A stretch of DNA of 64,000 bases, from the NCBI GenBank assembly GCA_027488755.1, contig JAIYAZ010000135.1, forward strand, positions 54,028-118,027. Reading direction: 5' to 3'. The stretch is from Verrucomicrobiaceae bacterium (GTDB lineage Bacteria; Verrucomicrobiota; Verrucomicrobiia; Chthoniobacterales; JAATET01). Position numbers and translations under genes: made by a program. Of the stretch, positions 1 through 8,917 are shown one piece after another. Under the pieces are notes generated by a model. That model made no database searches and was not told the origin of the DNA. It saw nothing but the letters and a program-made list of their open reading frames with translations. Numbering within the stretch: the stretch's first letter is position 1; each line of letters begins with the position of its first letter.

Positions 1-635
1 ACAACGCCGCGGCCGTGACCGGTGCCGATGTCGTGCTGCTGTGCGTGAAGCCCGGGGACGTGCCTGCCGCGCTGGCTTCCGCGGGCGGCGCGCTGAACGG
101 GACGCTGCTCATTTCGATTGTGGCCGGCCTGTCGCTGGCACGGCTCACGGCCCTCGCGCCGGGGGCGCGCATCGTGCGCGCAATGCCGAACACCCCCGCT
201 CAGGTCGGGGCCGGAGCCACGGCCTACGCGGGGGGCGACACGGCCAGCGCCGAAGACCTCGCGCTGGCGGGCCGCATTCTGGGCGCGGTCGGACTTGCCT
301 TTGCCACGCCGGAGAAATCCCTCGACGCCGTCACCGGGCTCAGCGGGAGCGGGCCGGCCTACGTGTTTCTCGTGATCGAGGCGCTCTCGGACGGCGGCGT
401 GGCGGCGGGCCTGCCGCGTCCGCTCGCCACGCAGCTTGCGGTGCAAACCGTCCTCGGCGCCGCCCGGCTCGCGGCGGAATCGGGCGAACACCCCGCGCTC
501 CTGCGCGAAGCGGTCACCAGCCCGGGTGGCACCACCGCGGCCGCGCTGGGCGTGCTCGAAAGTTCCGCCGTCCGCGCGGCGTTCATCGACGCGGTCGCCG
601 CCGCCGCCGAACGCAGCCGCGAGCTCGGCCAATGA
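1..635 (+). CDS. proC: pyrroline-5-carboxylate reductase, C-terminal part (5' end outside window)
   Basis: Catalyses the last step of proline synthesis, NAD(P)H-dependent reduction of pyrroline-5-carboxylate, in the cytosol. The reading frame is open to the left edge (codons N-A-A before the ORF-track GTG), so the listed start is not the real one. Visible family motifs are the end of the Rossmann domain (VVLLCVKP), the signature RAMPNTPAQVGAGATAY, the dimerisation-domain motif LSGSGPAYVFLVIEAL and the C-terminal TSPGGTTAAALGVLE. About 60 N-terminal residues with the dinucleotide-binding glycines are missing because of the window edge. The stop overlaps the next start (ATGA), which suggests an operon with the TPR, dacA-like and helicase genes. 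Confidence 0.95.
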   Translation, partial: NAAAVTGADVVLLCVKPGDVPAALASAGGALNGTLLISIVAGLSLARLTALAPGARIVRAMPNTPAQVGAGATAYAGGDTASAEDLALAGRILGAVGLAFATPEKSLDAVTGLSGSGPAYVFLVIEALSDGGVAAGLPRPLATQLAVQTVLGAARLAAESGEHPALLREAVTSPGGTTAAALGVLESSAVRAAFIDAVAAAAERSRELGQ

Positions 636-1297
636 GGCGCCTGCTCCCCGTCCTGCTGGCGCTGGCCGGCGCCGTGCCCACCGCCGCCCGCGCGGAGGAC
701 GCGCCCGACCCGGCGACCTACGTGCCGATTGAGGCCCGCGCCGCCGCGGCCGACGGCAACACCGCCTTTGAAAAGGGCGACTACGAGGCCGCGCGCAAGG
801 CCTACCGCCGCGTGCTCGATATCTCGCCCGACAACCTCGTTGGCCTCGTCAATCTCGGGCTCGTCGAGTTCCGCGCGAGCAACGCCGCCGAGGCCGAGAA
901 GCTCCTCAAGCGCGCCGTGCAGATCCGCCTGGAAACCGGGGCCGCGTGGCTCACCCTCGGCATGCTCTGCTACGAGCAGGGCCGGCTCGACGAGGCCCAC
1001 GCCGCGCTGGCGCAGGCCGTGCTTTACGATCCCGGTAACGCCCGCACGCACAACTTCCTCGGCGTCACCCTCGGGCGGAAGGGCTGGCTCGACGGCGCCG
1101 AGGCCGAGCTTCGGCGCGCCGTCGAGATTGATCCGAGCGCCCGCGATTCGCACTACAACCTCGCCGTGATCTACCTTCAGCGAAAGCCGCCCGCCATCGA
1201 GCTCGCCCGCCGGCACTACTTCCGCGCCGTTGAGCTCGGCGCCTCGCCCGACCCCGCCATCGAAAAGACCCTCCGCGAAAACGCCCCGAAACCGTGA
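632..1297 (+). CDS. exported TPR-repeat protein
   Basis: A 221-residue protein with an N-terminal signal peptide (MRRLLPVLLALAGAVPTAARA) followed by tandem TPR helices (for example NTAFEKGDYEAARKAYRRVL and LGVTLGRKGWLDGAEAELRR). TPR arrays act as protein-binding scaffolds; no catalytic domain is visible. The ATG at 632 was chosen over the track start at 41 because it overlaps the proC stop by 4 bases and begins a clean signal peptide; the upstream part of the track ORF is a shadow of proC. The gene ends in a GTGA overlap with the carboxypeptidase gene, so a periplasmic role linked to cell-wall work is a reasonable inference. Confidence 0.8.
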   Translation: MRRLLPVLLALAGAVPTAARAEDAPDPATYVPIEARAAAADGNTAFEKGDYEAARKAYRRVLDISPDNLVGLVNLGLVEFRASNAAEAEKLLKRAVQIRLETGAAWLTLGMLCYEQGRLDEAHAALAQAVLYDPGNARTHNFLGVTLGRKGWLDGAEAELRRAVEIDPSARDSHYNLAVIYLQRKPPAIELARRHYFRAVELGASPDPAIEKTLRENAPKP

Positions 1298-2130
1298 CCC
1301 GCCTCCCGCGCATTCTCCTCCTTCTTGCCGTCCTGTTTGTTCCCGGGCTCGCGCCCGGCGCCCCGGCCGTGCCGCCGATCTTTGGCCGTTGCGCGATCCT
1401 CTTCGACGCCAACACCGGCGAAGTCCTCTACAAAAAGAACGACAACCTGCGCATCCCCATTGCCAGCACGCAAAAGCTCCTCACCGCCCTGCTCGTCGCC
1501 CGCGCGGGCAACCTCGAGGGCTTTCTCACCGTGCCGCCCGAGGCCCCGCTCGCCGAGCCGACCAAGCTCGGGCTCAAGGCCGGCGATCGCTACCCGCGCC
1601 TCACCCTGCTCACAGCCCTGCTGGTCAAAAGCGCGAACGACACGGCCGTCTCGCTCGCCGTGGACAACGCCGGCAGCGTGCCCGCCTTTGCCGCCCGAAT
1701 GAACGCGGAGGCCCGCCGCCTTGGAGCCCGCAACTCGAATTTCGTCAACCCGAACGGCCTCCCCAACCCCGCGCAATACTCCACCGCCCGCGACCTCGCC
1801 TGCATCGCGCGCGCCGCCTACCGCAACCCCGTGATCCGCGACATCGTCGACCGCAAGACCTACCTTTTCCCCTACGCGAACGGTCGCACGACGCTGCTCA
1901 CCAACACCAACCGCGTCCTGCGCACCTACTCGTTCTGCAATGGCATGAAGACCGGCTACACCGACCTCGCCGGCCATTGCCTCGTTGCGAGCGGCTCCTA
2001 CGGCGGGCGCGACATGATCGCCGTCGTGCTCAAGAGCAACAAGGCCCAGGTATGGGATGACTGCGCGAAACTGCTCGCCTACGGCCTCGGCATCGACCGG
2101 GAGCAGTTCCGCGTGAAGGACGGCGGGTAA
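1294..2130 (+). CDS. D-alanyl-D-alanine carboxypeptidase, S11 family (short PBP5-like)
   Basis: Penicillin-binding serine peptidase that trims the terminal D-Ala from peptidoglycan pentapeptides in the periplasm. It has a signal peptide and all three active-site motifs: SxxK as STQK (residues 58-61), SxN as SAN (113-115) and KTG (219-221). At 278 residues it is much shorter than E. coli PBP5 and lacks the C-terminal beta domain and amphipathic membrane anchor, so it may be soluble in the periplasm. Starts with GTG overlapping the TPR gene by 4 bases; the helicase gene begins 2 bases after its stop. Confidence 0.9.
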   Translation: MTRLPRILLLLAVLFVPGLAPGAPAVPPIFGRCAILFDANTGEVLYKKNDNLRIPIASTQKLLTALLVARAGNLEGFLTVPPEAPLAEPTKLGLKAGDRYPRLTLLTALLVKSANDTAVSLAVDNAGSVPAFAARMNAEARRLGARNSNFVNPNGLPNPAQYSTARDLACIARAAYRNPVIRDIVDRKTYLFPYANGRTTLLTNTNRVLRTYSFCNGMKTGYTDLAGHCLVASGSYGGRDMIAVVLKSNKAQVWDDCAKLLAYGLGIDREQFRVKDGG

Positions 2131-2132
2131 CC

Positions 2133-4172
2133 ATGTCGCGCCACTACACGCTTCACTCCGCCGCTTCGCCGGTCGGGCGCATTGACTATGCGGCCGAGCT
2201 CAACGCGCAGCAGCTTGCCGCCGTGCAGGCTGCGCCCGGGCCGGCGCTCGTGATCGCCGGGGCGGGCAGCGGGAAGACGCGCACGCTCACCTACCGCGTG
2301 GCCTGGCTGCTCGAGCAGGGCGTGGCCCCGGCGTCCATCCTGCTGCTGACCTTCACCAACAAGGCCGCGCGCGAGATGCTCGAACGCGTTGCCGCCGTGG
2401 TGCCGGGCGGGGCGGACGAAATCTGGGGCGGCACGTTCCACTCGATCGGCAACCGCATCCTGCGTCGGCACCCGGAGGCGGTCGGGTTTCGCCCGGGCTT
2501 TTCCATCATGGACCGCGAGGACCAGGAGGACATGATCGAGGCCGTCGTCGCCCGCGAAGGGCTGCGCACGCCGGACCGCCGTTTTCCCAAGGGCGGCGTG
2601 CTCGCCGAGATCTTCGGGCTCGCGATCAATTGCGGGCAGACCATCCCGGCCATCCTCGCGGAGCGCTACCCGTATTTTCTGCCCGTCGAGGAGCAGATCC
2701 ACCGCGTGGCGATGACCTACGAGGGCCGCAAAAAGGAGGCGAACTCGATGGACTTCGACGACCTCCTCGCGAAGACGCTTGAGCTTTTCACCACGAACGC
2801 GGAGATCGCCGCGCGCTACCAGCGGCAGTTTCAGCACGTCCTCGTCGACGAATACCAGGACACGAACCGCCTGCAGGCCGAGCTGGTCGAAGCCATCGCC
2901 GCGCAGCACGGAAACGTGATGGTCGTGGGCGACGACGCGCAGTCGATCTACTCGTGGCGCGGGGCGAACTTCGAAAACATCCTGCGCTTTCCCGAGCGCC
3001 ACCCCGACGCGGAGGTGCACAAGATCGAGACGAACTACCGCAGCGTGCCCGAGGTGCTTGAGCTGGCGAACGCGGCGATTCTCGGCAACGAGCGGCAGTT
3101 CCCGAAGGCGCTGCGGGCCGTGCGGCCGGCGAGCGGGTTGAAGCCCGCGCTCGTGCCGCTGGCGACGAACAACGCTCAGGCGGCCTTTGTCGCGCAGCGG
3201 ATTCTTGAGCTCAACGAGGAGGGCGTGGACTTCCGCGAGATCGCCGTGCTCTACCGCGCGCACTACCAGTCGCTCGAGGTGCAGCTGGAATTCACGCGGC
3301 GCGGCATTCCCTTCGCGATCACGAGCGGCCTGCGCTTCTTCGAGCAGGCGCACATCAAGGACGTGGCCGCGTTCATGAAATTCTCGGTGAACCCGCGCGA
3401 CGAGGTCGCCTTCAAGCGCATGGTCAAACTTCTGCCCGGCATCGGCGCGAAGTCGGCCGAAACGCTGTGGAGCCTGGCGGCCAGCGGAAAGACCGAGGAT
3501 CTGCGCCGCGCCAAGGTGCCCGCCAAGGCGCAGAAGGCGTGGGATCAACTCGTGCACACCCTCGCCGAGCTGCGGCCGGGAGAGGCTGCGCTGCCGCCCG
3601 CGGCGATGATCGAGAGCGTGCTCTTCGCGGTTTACGACGACTACATGCGCACGAAGTTTCCGAACTACGACGCGCGCCGCGAGGACCTCAACACACTCCA
3701 GAATTACGCGAAGCAGTTTGCCTCCACCGAGGAATTCCTCGCCCAGCTTGCGCTGCTCGGCGCGGTGGAAACCGGCGACGCGCTCGCCGCGGGCCGCGAC
3801 GACGACGACAAGGTCACGCTCTCGAGTGTCCATCAGGCCAAGGGGCTTGAGTGGCGCGCGGTGTTTGTCGTGTGGCTGGCCGACGGCATGTTCCCCACCT
3901 CGCGCTCGCTTGAGCGGGACGAGGACGTCGAGGAGGAGCGGCGGCTGTTCTACGTGGCGGTCACCCGCTGCAAGGACGAGCTTTACCTCACCTATCCCGA
4001 ACTGCGGCTCAACGCGGGCTACGGCGAGGCCTTCCAGCGGCCGTCGCGGTTTTTGAACGAGCTGCCCGAGGAGCTTTACGAGGCGTGGGAGGTGAGCGCG
4101 GGGCCGACGGAGTATTCGCCGCGCCCCGGGGGTTCCCCGCGCATCGAGGGCCAGGCCGACGAGCCGTGGTGA
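2133..4172 (+). CDS. pcrA: UvrD/PcrA-type superfamily 1A DNA helicase
   Basis: ATP-dependent 3'-5' DNA helicase used in nucleotide-excision and mismatch repair and for clearing replication blocks. Of its 679 residues, the Q-motif (LNAQQLAAV) and Walker A (GAGSGKT, residues 43-49) are N-terminal, Walker B is VDEYQDTN, motif III is VVGDDAQSIYSWRGA, motif IV includes NYRS, motif V is VHQAKGLEW and motif VI is VAVTRCKDELYLTYP. The domain order (1A, 1B, 2A, 2B) is complete. The C-terminal tail is short and lacks an obvious RNA-polymerase-binding Tudor-like domain. It follows the carboxypeptidase gene by 2 bases and faces the HlyD gene tail to tail. Whether it is the PcrA or the UvrD ortholog cannot be settled here. 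Confidence 0.93.
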   Translation: MSRHYTLHSAASPVGRIDYAAELNAQQLAAVQAAPGPALVIAGAGSGKTRTLTYRVAWLLEQGVAPASILLLTFTNKAAREMLERVAAVVPGGADEIWGGTFHSIGNRILRRHPEAVGFRPGFSIMDREDQEDMIEAVVAREGLRTPDRRFPKGGVLAEIFGLAINCGQTIPAILAERYPYFLPVEEQIHRVAMTYEGRKKEANSMDFDDLLAKTLELFTTNAEIAARYQRQFQHVLVDEYQDTNRLQAELVEAIAAQHGNVMVVGDDAQSIYSWRGANFENILRFPERHPDAEVHKIETNYRSVPEVLELANAAILGNERQFPKALRAVRPASGLKPALVPLATNNAQAAFVAQRILELNEEGVDFREIAVLYRAHYQSLEVQLEFTRRGIPFAITSGLRFFEQAHIKDVAAFMKFSVNPRDEVAFKRMVKLLPGIGAKSAETLWSLAASGKTEDLRRAKVPAKAQKAWDQLVHTLAELRPGEAALPPAAMIESVLFAVYDDYMRTKFPNYDARREDLNTLQNYAKQFASTEEFLAQLALLGAVETGDALAAGRDDDDKVTLSSVHQAKGLEWRAVFVVWLADGMFPTSRSLERDEDVEEERRLFYVAVTRCKDELYLTYPELRLNAGYGEAFQRPSRFLNELPEELYEAWEVSAGPTEYSPRPGGSPRIEGQADEPW

Positions 4173-4190
4173 GCGGCCGTCGCGTGCGGG

Positions 4191-6452
4191 TTACGGGAAA
4201 TTGACGCGCACGGGGCGGCCGACCTGGAGTGCGCTGCCCAATTCGCGGCGGAGGTCCGCGGCGCTGATCTGGATTTGCACGCGCGGGCGCTCGGCCTCGT
4301 TGCCGAGGGCGACGGCGCTCGCGCTTTCCGGGCCGGCCTCGGCCGCGGCGGCCCGCAGGGCGGTGACGACGCCGGTGAGCGGGCGCTCGGCTCCGTCGAT
4401 GAGGATATCGGCGTTCTGACCGATCTTGAGGCGGGCAAAGACGTCGTCGGAAACAAAGGCTTCGACGTAGGGCTGGTCGCTGTTTACGACCGTGCAGAGC
4501 ACGGAGCCGCGGGCGACTTCGCCGCCGCGGCCGACGCGGATGTCGCGCACGACGCCGGCGGAGGGGGCGCGCACGGTGGCGCGGGCGGTGCGTTCGAAGA
4601 GCGAGCGCTCGGTGTCGACCCGGGTGAGGGCGACTTGGAGTTCGGCCTTAGCGGTGTCGAGGCGGAGGGCGGCCTCGGCAAGTTTGCCGGCGAGATCCTC
4701 GCGTTTTTCCCGGCCGTCGGTCTCGGCGAGGAAGTTGCCGCCGATGACGAGCGGGGCCCGGGTGCCGGGGGCCTCGGGGAAGGCCTTCGCGCGACCGGCG
4801 GCGGGGGCCTCGGGACCGAGGTTCGCGTAGAGGGATTCGAGGTAGCGGCGGGAATTTTCGAGCGTGGTGATCTCCTCGCGCTTGGCGACGAGCGCGGCCT
4901 CGGCCTCGCGGATGCCGCGGTCGCCGTCGCGGAGGTTTTCGATTTCGAAGAGGGCGGCGCCTGCGCTGACGGCTTCGCCGGACTGCGCGCTGAGCGTGGT
5001 GACGGTGCCGTCGAGCGGGGAGGTAAGGGTGAGGAGCGGGGCGTTGATGACGCCTTCGATGCTGCGGGGCCAGAGCAGGAAAGGGAGGACGAAGAGCGCG
5101 GCGAGCGCGGGCAGCACGGTCGCGGCGATGAGGACGGGGTGGCGGCCGACGATGGGCGGGAGGGGCAGGGCGCGGAGGCGGTCGCGGAGGACGCGGGCGG
5201 GGCTCGGCGGCGCGGGCAGCTCGACGTCGCGGGGCGAGGGGGCGGCGAGCTGGGTGCGGAGGGTGGCGAGTTCGCGGCCGGCGAGGTCGAGTTCCTCGCG
5301 GAGGTGGAGGCGTTCGTCGGCGGCGCGGCGGGCGGCTTCGCGGGAGGCGTCGAGGTCGGCTTCCAGCGCGGCGTTGCGGGTGCGGAGCAGGGCGAGGTTG
5401 TCGCGGAGGGTGACTTCGAGGGCCTGGAGGGTGTCGAGATCGGAGCGGGTGCGCTCGAGTTCGCGGAGCGTTTGCTGGTGGTCGCTGAGTTCGGCCTGAA
5501 GGGCGCGGAGCTGGTGCTCGTTGGCGGCGACGTTGGCGAGGGCGCTGGTGGCGGACTGGCGGGCGTCGTCGCGTTCGCGTTCCAGGGCGTCGACGGTGCG
5601 GCGGAGGGCGGCGCTTTCGGCGGCTTCGGCGCGGAGGGCTTCGCGGGATTGGGCGAGATCGGCCTGGGTTTCCTCGCGACGTGTGAGTTCGTCGCGGTGC
5701 TCGGCTTCGCGGCGGGCGAGCTGGCGCTGGAGGTCGGCGGCGGTTTCGGCCCGGGCGGCGGCGTCGTCGCGCTGGGCGGTGAGCTCGCGCATGAGGCCGG
5801 CGAGGCGGTCGAGCTCGATGCGTTTGGCGTCGATCTCGGCGGTGAGGGCGCCGATACGGGCGACCTCGGCGGCGGTGCGGGTGAGTTCGACGGTGAGGGT
5901 TTCCTCCCGGTGGCGGGCGGTGGCGAGTTCGGTCTCGAGTTCGCTCAGGCGGGCGTGGGAGCGTTCGAGTTCCGACTGCGCGCGGGTGGCGGCGGTCTCG
6001 TGCTCGGTGAGCTGGCGGGTGACTTCGTCGAGCCGGGTTTGGAGGGTGGATTCGGCGGCGACGAGGCGGTCGATGCGTTCCTCGAGTTGCTGTTCGCGCA
6101 GACGGGAGGCGGCCTCGCGGTTGCGGGCGGCGATCAATTCCGTGGCGTAGGGGCCATGGGTGGCCCGGTAAATCCCGGCCTGGGCGGCGGGCGGGGGTTC
6201 CAGGTCGGGCGCGGAGAGGGGGACGGCGTCGGCGGAAGCCGGCGGCGCGGGGGGCGGGGTCGGGTCGGACGGGCTTTCGGTGCGCGCGGCGTGGACCTCT
6301 TTTTCCAGGAGGCTGACGGTGGGTTTGTGGCCGAGACGGCGCACGGACTCGAGGGCGTCCATGAACTCGGTGATGCTGAGCTTCGGACTGCTGACGGGGG
6401 CGGGACGCGGGGACGAACGGATGCCTTCGGGAAGGGGCGAAGAGGATTTCAT
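4191..6452 (-). CDS. HlyD-family adaptor with long N-terminal coiled coil and single TM segment
   Basis: A 753-residue protein with an unusual order: a Pro-rich N-terminus, a long Glu/Arg/Leu-rich coiled coil (about residues 95-410), one transmembrane helix near residues 436-460 (LIAATVLPALAALFVLPFLL), then a periplasmic biotinyl-lipoyl/HlyD module (PLDGTVTTLSAQSGEAVSAG) with a hairpin and barrel region. This topology puts the large coiled coil in the cytosol, unlike classical HlyD/AcrA adaptors with a short cytosolic tail. The start at 6452 was chosen because the 28 residues before it in the track ORF look like leader sequence. No ABC or RND pump gene is adjacent, so the transport partner is unknown. 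Confidence 0.75.
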   Translation of the reverse strand: MKSSSPLPEGIRSSPRPAPVSSPKLSITEFMDALESVRRLGHKPTVSLLEKEVHAARTESPSDPTPPPAPPASADAVPLSAPDLEPPPAAQAGIYRATHGPYATELIAARNREAASRLREQQLEERIDRLVAAESTLQTRLDEVTRQLTEHETAATRAQSELERSHARLSELETELATARHREETLTVELTRTAAEVARIGALTAEIDAKRIELDRLAGLMRELTAQRDDAAARAETAADLQRQLARREAEHRDELTRREETQADLAQSREALRAEAAESAALRRTVDALERERDDARQSATSALANVAANEHQLRALQAELSDHQQTLRELERTRSDLDTLQALEVTLRDNLALLRTRNAALEADLDASREAARRAADERLHLREELDLAGRELATLRTQLAAPSPRDVELPAPPSPARVLRDRLRALPLPPIVGRHPVLIAATVLPALAALFVLPFLLWPRSIEGVINAPLLTLTSPLDGTVTTLSAQSGEAVSAGAALFEIENLRDGDRGIREAEAALVAKREEITTLENSRRYLESLYANLGPEAPAAGRAKAFPEAPGTRAPLVIGGNFLAETDGREKREDLAGKLAEAALRLDTAKAELQVALTRVDTERSLFERTARATVRAPSAGVVRDIRVGRGGEVARGSVLCTVVNSDQPYVEAFVSDDVFARLKIGQNADILIDGAERPLTGVVTALRAAAAEAGPESASAVALGNEAERPRVQIQISAADLRRELGSALQVGRPVRVNFP

Positions 6453-6533
6453 GAAAGCACCGTTGTGTCTTTCATGTGGCAAAAAAGCGACAGACGCAAG
6501 GGGAAGTTTTCGCCTTGCGAGAATTTTTTGGGG

Positions 6534-6567
6534 CAAAAAGCGTCGGGCCGGCGCGTGGGCCGGCCCG
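6534..6567 (-). terminator. Rho-independent terminator of the glutaredoxin-like gene
   Basis: On the minus strand a perfect 9-bp stem (cgggccggc / gccggcccg, loop of 6) is followed by ACGCTTTTTG. It lies about 50 bases after the stop of the glutaredoxin-like gene. The rest of the 163-base gap to the HlyD gene start shows no gene. Confidence 0.7.
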
Positions 6568-6615
6568 GATCGGGTTGCAGGCGGCCTTTGGAGAGGTCGC
6601 CGGAAAGGGGTGGGA

Positions 6616-6954
6616 TTAGAGCTTCATGCGCACGGCCATTGCGGCGTGCTCTTCGTCGGTGCAGGCGGCATTGAGTGGGACGTTGGTGGTTTTGTCGGTG
6701 TTGCCGACGAGGCTCTGGGAGAGCATCCACTGTTCGAGCTCCTCGCCGCTGATGTCGGCGAGCATGGTGCCGTTGACCTCCACGCAGGGGGAAAGGGGCT
6801 GGCCGCTGCGCTGTTCCATTTCCCAACGGAAGGCGGGGTTTTTGATGATGTCCTTCTCCTCGTAGGGCAGGTCGTATTTCGCGAGCACGGCGCGCACGCC
6901 ATTGCTCCAGCCGCATTGAGTCTTGAGGTAGGCGGTGATCGTGGGCTTGGACAT
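6616..6954 (-). CDS. glutaredoxin-like thioredoxin-fold protein with CGWS site
   Basis: A 112-residue protein with a glutaredoxin beginning (TITAYLKTQCGWSNGVRAVL) in which the usual CPYC dithiol is CGWS, resembling the CGFS of monothiol glutaredoxins. The family's TVPxVFI cis-proline segment is replaced by LSPCVEVNG, which brings in a second cysteine. After about residue 80 the sequence extends beyond a classical glutaredoxin. The ATG at 6954 was preferred because the longer track start adds 18 residues with no domain character. It probably handles cytosolic thiol/disulfide exchange or Fe-S delivery, but the atypical motif makes the precise role uncertain. Confidence 0.75.
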   Translation of the reverse strand: MSKPTITAYLKTQCGWSNGVRAVLAKYDLPYEEKDIIKNPAFRWEMEQRSGQPLSPCVEVNGTMLADISGEELEQWMLSQSLVGNTDKTTNVPLNAACTDEEHAAMAVRMKL

Positions 6955-7004
6955 AAGGGGGATATTAGCACAGGGGCGGACGGGGGGCCAAAGGGGATTT
7001 TGCC

Positions 7005-7041
7005 CCAAAAAGAAAGCGCCGGCGGTTTCCCGCCGGCGCTT
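7005..7041 (-). terminator. Rho-independent terminator of rpsA
   Basis: Minus-strand perfect 12-bp stem (aagcgccggcgg / ccgccggcgctt) with a GAAA tetraloop, followed by TCTTTTTGGGG. It begins 27 bases past the rpsA stop codon. This is the clearest intrinsic terminator in the window. Confidence 0.9.
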
Positions 7042-7068
7042 CGTGAGAGGTTGGAAGGAGGAGAAGGG

Positions 7069-8763
7069 TTACTTCTTCTTCTTGCTTTCGCCGGGGCGGT
7101 ATTCCTCCTGGGCGAACTGGAAGGCCTGCGCGAGGCCGACCATGTCTTCGCCGGGTCGAACGCTGTTCTCGAAGGCTTCGCTTTCCTTCTTGAGGTCTTC
7201 CATGGAGTAGTTCGCGGCCTTGATCGAGAGACCGATGCGGCGCTCGGCCTTGTCGATCTTGATGACGCGGGCTTCGACTTCCTGGCCGACCTTGAGGGCG
7301 TCCTTGACCTTCTCGACGTGGTCTTCGCTGATCTGCGAGATGTGGACGAGGCCGTCGATTTCGCCGTCGAGCTGGATGAAGGCGCCGAAGTTGGCGAGCT
7401 TGCTGACCTGGCCCTTGACGAGGTCGCCGATTTTGAAGCGGGTTTCGATGTCCTTCCAGGGGTCGTTCTCGAGCTGCTTGACGCCGAGGCTGATGCGCTG
7501 GTTGGCCTTGTCGATGTCGATAACCACGGCTTCGACGTCGTCGCCCTTCTTGAGCATTTCGCTCGGGTGGTTGATCTTGCGGGTCCAGCTCAGGTCGGAG
7601 ACGTGGACCATGCCGTCGATGCCTTCTTCGAGTTCGACGAAGGCGCCGTAGGCGGTCATGTTGCGGACCTTGCCGCTGACCTGCTTGCCGATCATGTAGC
7701 GCTGCTCGATCTCATCCCACGGATTGGCTTCGAGCTGGCGGACGCCGAGCGAGATTTTCTGCTCGTCCTTGTTGACGCCGAGAACCACGGCTTCGATTTC
7801 CTGGCCGAGGGTGAGGACGTCGGACGGGCGGGCGATGCGCTTGGTCCAGCTGAGTTCGGAGACGTGGATGAGGCCTTCGACGCCGCGCTCGATTTCGACG
7901 AACGCGCCGTAGGGCATGAGGTTCGTGACCTTGCCGCGGACGGTCTGGCCGACGGGGAAGCGCTCCTCGATCTTGTCCCACGGGTTGTCCTGCATCTGCT
8001 TGAGGCCGAGGGAGACGCGCTCCTTGTCCTTGTTGATGTCGAGGATGACGACGTCGAGCTGGTCGCCGATTTTGACCATTTCGCTCGGGTGATTGAGGCG
8101 GGCCCACGACATGTCGGTGATGTGGAGGAGGCCGTCGATGCCGTCGAGATCGATGAAGGCACCGAAGTCGGTGATGTTCTTCACGGCGCCGGAGACCTTG
8201 TCGCCGATCTTGACGCTGCCGAGGAAGGACGAGCGCTTCGCGGCGCGTTCGGCTTCGATGATTTCGCGGCGGCTGAGGACGACGTTTTTGCGGTCGTCGT
8301 TGATCTTTACGATCTTGAAGTCGTAGGTGTTGCCGACGAACTGGGTGAGGTCGCGCGGCGGGATGATGTCGATCTGCGAGGCGGGCAGGAAGGATTCGAC
8401 GCCGACGTTGACGGTGAGGCCGCCCTTGACCACGGCTTTGACCTTGCCCTTGATGAGGCCGCCTTCCTTGAACACGGCGACGATTTTCTCCCAGTTCTGG
8501 CGCTGGGCGGCCTTTTCCTTCGAGAGGACGACCATGCCCTCGTCGTTTTCGAGGCGGACGAGGAGGACTTCGACTTCGTCGCCGACTTCGACTTCCTCGG
8601 GATCTTCAAACTCGTCGGCGCGGACGACGCCTTCGGATTTGTAACCGATATCGATGAGAAATTCGCGGGAACGGATTTCGAGGACATGTCCCTTGACGAT
8701 GCTGCCCTCGCGGTAGTTTTTCGTGGATTTGGCGAGGAGTTCCGCCAGATTGGCTTCGGCCAT
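7069..8763 (-). CDS. rpsA: 30S ribosomal protein S1
   Basis: mRNA-binding ribosomal protein that recruits and unfolds mRNA during initiation. The 564 residues contain six S1/OB-fold repeats, recognisable from recurring units such as KVTNLMPYGAFVEIERGVEG and KVRNMTAYGAFVELEEGIDG, each followed by an HVSELSW/HVSDLSW-type strand. The length matches the six-domain bacterial form. The start MAEANLAELL (ATG at 8763) was chosen; the track ORF runs on upstream into non-coding leader. The gene has its own promoter and a strong terminator. S1 matters here because few genes in the window carry Shine-Dalgarno motifs. Confidence 0.97.
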   Translation of the reverse strand: MAEANLAELLAKSTKNYREGSIVKGHVLEIRSREFLIDIGYKSEGVVRADEFEDPEEVEVGDEVEVLLVRLENDEGMVVLSKEKAAQRQNWEKIVAVFKEGGLIKGKVKAVVKGGLTVNVGVESFLPASQIDIIPPRDLTQFVGNTYDFKIVKINDDRKNVVLSRREIIEAERAAKRSSFLGSVKIGDKVSGAVKNITDFGAFIDLDGIDGLLHITDMSWARLNHPSEMVKIGDQLDVVILDINKDKERVSLGLKQMQDNPWDKIEERFPVGQTVRGKVTNLMPYGAFVEIERGVEGLIHVSELSWTKRIARPSDVLTLGQEIEAVVLGVNKDEQKISLGVRQLEANPWDEIEQRYMIGKQVSGKVRNMTAYGAFVELEEGIDGMVHVSDLSWTRKINHPSEMLKKGDDVEAVVIDIDKANQRISLGVKQLENDPWKDIETRFKIGDLVKGQVSKLANFGAFIQLDGEIDGLVHISQISEDHVEKVKDALKVGQEVEARVIKIDKAERRIGLSIKAANYSMEDLKKESEAFENSVRPGEDMVGLAQAFQFAQEEYRPGESKKKK

Positions 8764-8866
8764 AAAGGTGGCTTTGGTTGGTTGAGGTTTAGGTTCGATG
8801 CCGCACGACCTTGTCAGGAAGCCACCCGGCACTCGGCGGGGTGGAGGTTGCGGTAAAGAGTTTGGC

Positions 8867-8894
8867 AGAATACAAACTGTCCGGGGGCTGGCAA
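8867..8894 (-). promoter_or_regulatory. probable sigma70-type promoter of rpsA
   Basis: Minus-strand TTGCCA, a 16-base spacer and TATTCT, placed about 105 bases upstream of the rpsA start. This leaves a roughly 100-base leader that is C/A-rich on the mRNA strand close to the start (AACCTAAACCTCAACCAACC). S1 autoregulates in other bacteria, but no specific operator structure could be defined here. Confidence 0.6.
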
Positions 8895-8917
8895 GGACTT
8901 TGTTGCCCGCGGGGCGG

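Noticed and set aside
4275-6674. 799-residue plus-strand ORF opposite the HlyD-like gene
   Set aside because: Low-complexity Gly/Glu/Val translation mirroring the coiled-coil codons; antisense shadow.
8764-8800. GGTT-rich stretch in the rpsA leader as a further tandem tract
   Set aside because: Units do not keep a constant period of 6 or 7 beyond two copies.
6280-8856. 858-residue plus-strand ORF opposite rpsA
   Set aside because: Asp/Val/Phe-periodic translation is the reverse image of the S1 repeats; rpsA is unambiguous.
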